Shown: positions 63,660 to 64,000 of the stretch, in pieces | How the letters are laid out: every line of letters begins with the position of its first letter | Position numbering within the stretch: position 1 is the stretch's first letter | Origin: an uncultured Clostridia bacterium | GTDB lineage: Bacteria > Bacillota > Clostridia > Lachnospirales > Lachnospiraceae | Assembly (NCBI GenBank): GCA_948467395.1 | Contig: CAOKDX010000005.1 | Location: forward strand, 62,001 to 126,000 | Direction: 5' to 3' | DNA: 64,000 nt | Made by a program: the position numbers and the translations under genes | Notes under the pieces: generated by a model | Seen by the model: the letters and a program-made list of their open reading frames with translations, nothing else | What the model was told of the DNA's origin: nothing | Database searches by the model: none

Positions 63660-64000
63660 ATGATGCGATCATTGTTTTCCGGAATTTCCGGATTGAGAGT
63701 CCATCAGACGAAAATGGACGTTATTGGTAATAATATTTCCAACGTAAATACCGTTGGATTCCGTGCGAGCTCAGTAAACTTTACCGATGTATTCTATCAG
63801 ACGACACAGAATGCATCCGGCCCCAATGCCAACACCGGGGCAGCCGGTACAAATGCCATGCAGATCGGCCTTGGCGCCAATGTGGCAGCCATCACGGTAG
63901 ACCTCAGCGGCAGCGGCGCGGTACAGCGTACGGACCGCGGCATGGACGTTATGATACAGGGCGATGCTTTCTTTATCGTAAGGAGCAACGGCAATACTTA
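63660..64000 (+). CDS. flgE: Flagellar hook protein FlgE (3' end outside window)
   Basis: The first 113 codons of the hook subunit. MMRSLFSGISGLRVHQTKMD, NNISNVNTVGFRAS and VNFTDVFYQT form the N-terminal axial domain, and QRTDRGMDVMIQGDAFFIV marks the start of the FlgE/F/G core. Two consecutive ATGs exist; the first at 63660 is behind GGAGGGTG. A FlgF/G-type rod protein is the alternative, but order after flgD and TIGR02530 supports FlgE. Confidence 0.92.
   Translation, partial: MMRSLFSGISGLRVHQTKMDVIGNNISNVNTVGFRASSVNFTDVFYQTTQNASGPNANTGAAGTNAMQIGLGANVAAITVDLSGSGAVQRTDRGMDVMIQGDAFFIVRSNGNT

Noticed and set aside
1-64000. tRNA, rRNA, CRISPR array, transposase or phage genes
   Set aside because: I looked at the gaps between genes and found no matching structure or coding sequence; a tRNA missed by eye remains possible but unlikely given the short gaps.

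Overview
The window looks like chromosomal DNA of a motile, spore-forming, fermentative Firmicute, most likely a member of the Lachnospiraceae (Clostridia). The reasons are the sporulation block spoIIGA-sigE with sigG and ylmC, the order dprA-topA-codY-flgB (shared with Bacillus subtilis apart from missing intervening genes), the oxygen-sensitive pyruvate formate-lyase pair pflB-pflA, a DUF4317 protein, strong AGGAGG ribosome binding sites and sigma-A promoters close to TTGACA-N17-TATAAT. Coding density is high and no gap between genes exceeds 300 bases. I saw no rRNA, tRNA, CRISPR array, insertion sequence or prophage. Family names come from reading motifs; no database search was run.

Layout. 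1-5.4 kb: a 5'-truncated chemoreceptor, an acetyltransferase, a class B sortase and a large PAS/kinase-like/receiver protein whose catalytic residues are degenerate. 5.4-8.8 kb: nitrogen and sulfur assimilation, with an ammonium channel fused to a P-II domain behind a promoter-proximal terminator, then an Rrf2 regulator overlapping cysK. 8.8-18.6 kb: a DUF4317 gene, an operon of ion/anion permease, cytidylate-kinase-like protein and carbonic anhydrase, an aminotransferase, a BlaI/BlaR1-type regulatory pair and a second chemoreceptor. 18.8-23.7 kb: trxA-trxB, two MATE transporters and map. 23.7-27.2 kb: an island that looks AT-richer by eye, holding a broken HAD hydrolase, a class M sirtuin/macrodomain pair, a metallo-beta-lactamase-fold protein lacking the metal motif, and a divergent HxlR regulator with a clear operator-like dyad.

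27.2-44.1 kb is housekeeping metabolism: pflB-pflA, metY, folate biosynthesis (folC, folE, folP, folB-folK) interrupted by ybaK, an unknown lipoprotein and an orphan GHKL sensor kinase, then pheA, htrA, miaB and a cyclophilin. 44.2-47.7 kb holds the mother-cell sigma factor module behind a promoter with the long -35/-10 spacing and 0A boxes typical of Spo0A-activated spoIIG, with sigG on the opposite strand, followed by ylmC and nrdR. 47.8-53.4 kb carries the ComM-like ATPase, dprA, topA and codY. From 53.5 kb to the end is a flagellar basal body/hook operon: flgB, flgC, fliE, fliF, fliG, fliH, fliI, fliJ, a MotE/YlxF-like gene, fliK, flgD, a small TIGR02530-type gene and the start of flgE.

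The most interesting items are the Amt-P-II fusion behind a short attenuator, the minimal sirtuin/macrodomain ADP-ribosylation module in its island, the degenerate metallo-beta-lactamase/HxlR pair with its palindrome, the pseudo-hybrid kinase, and the inverted sigG next to a classic-looking Spo0A promoter. None of these is proven to be a new system; each is stated with what would test it.
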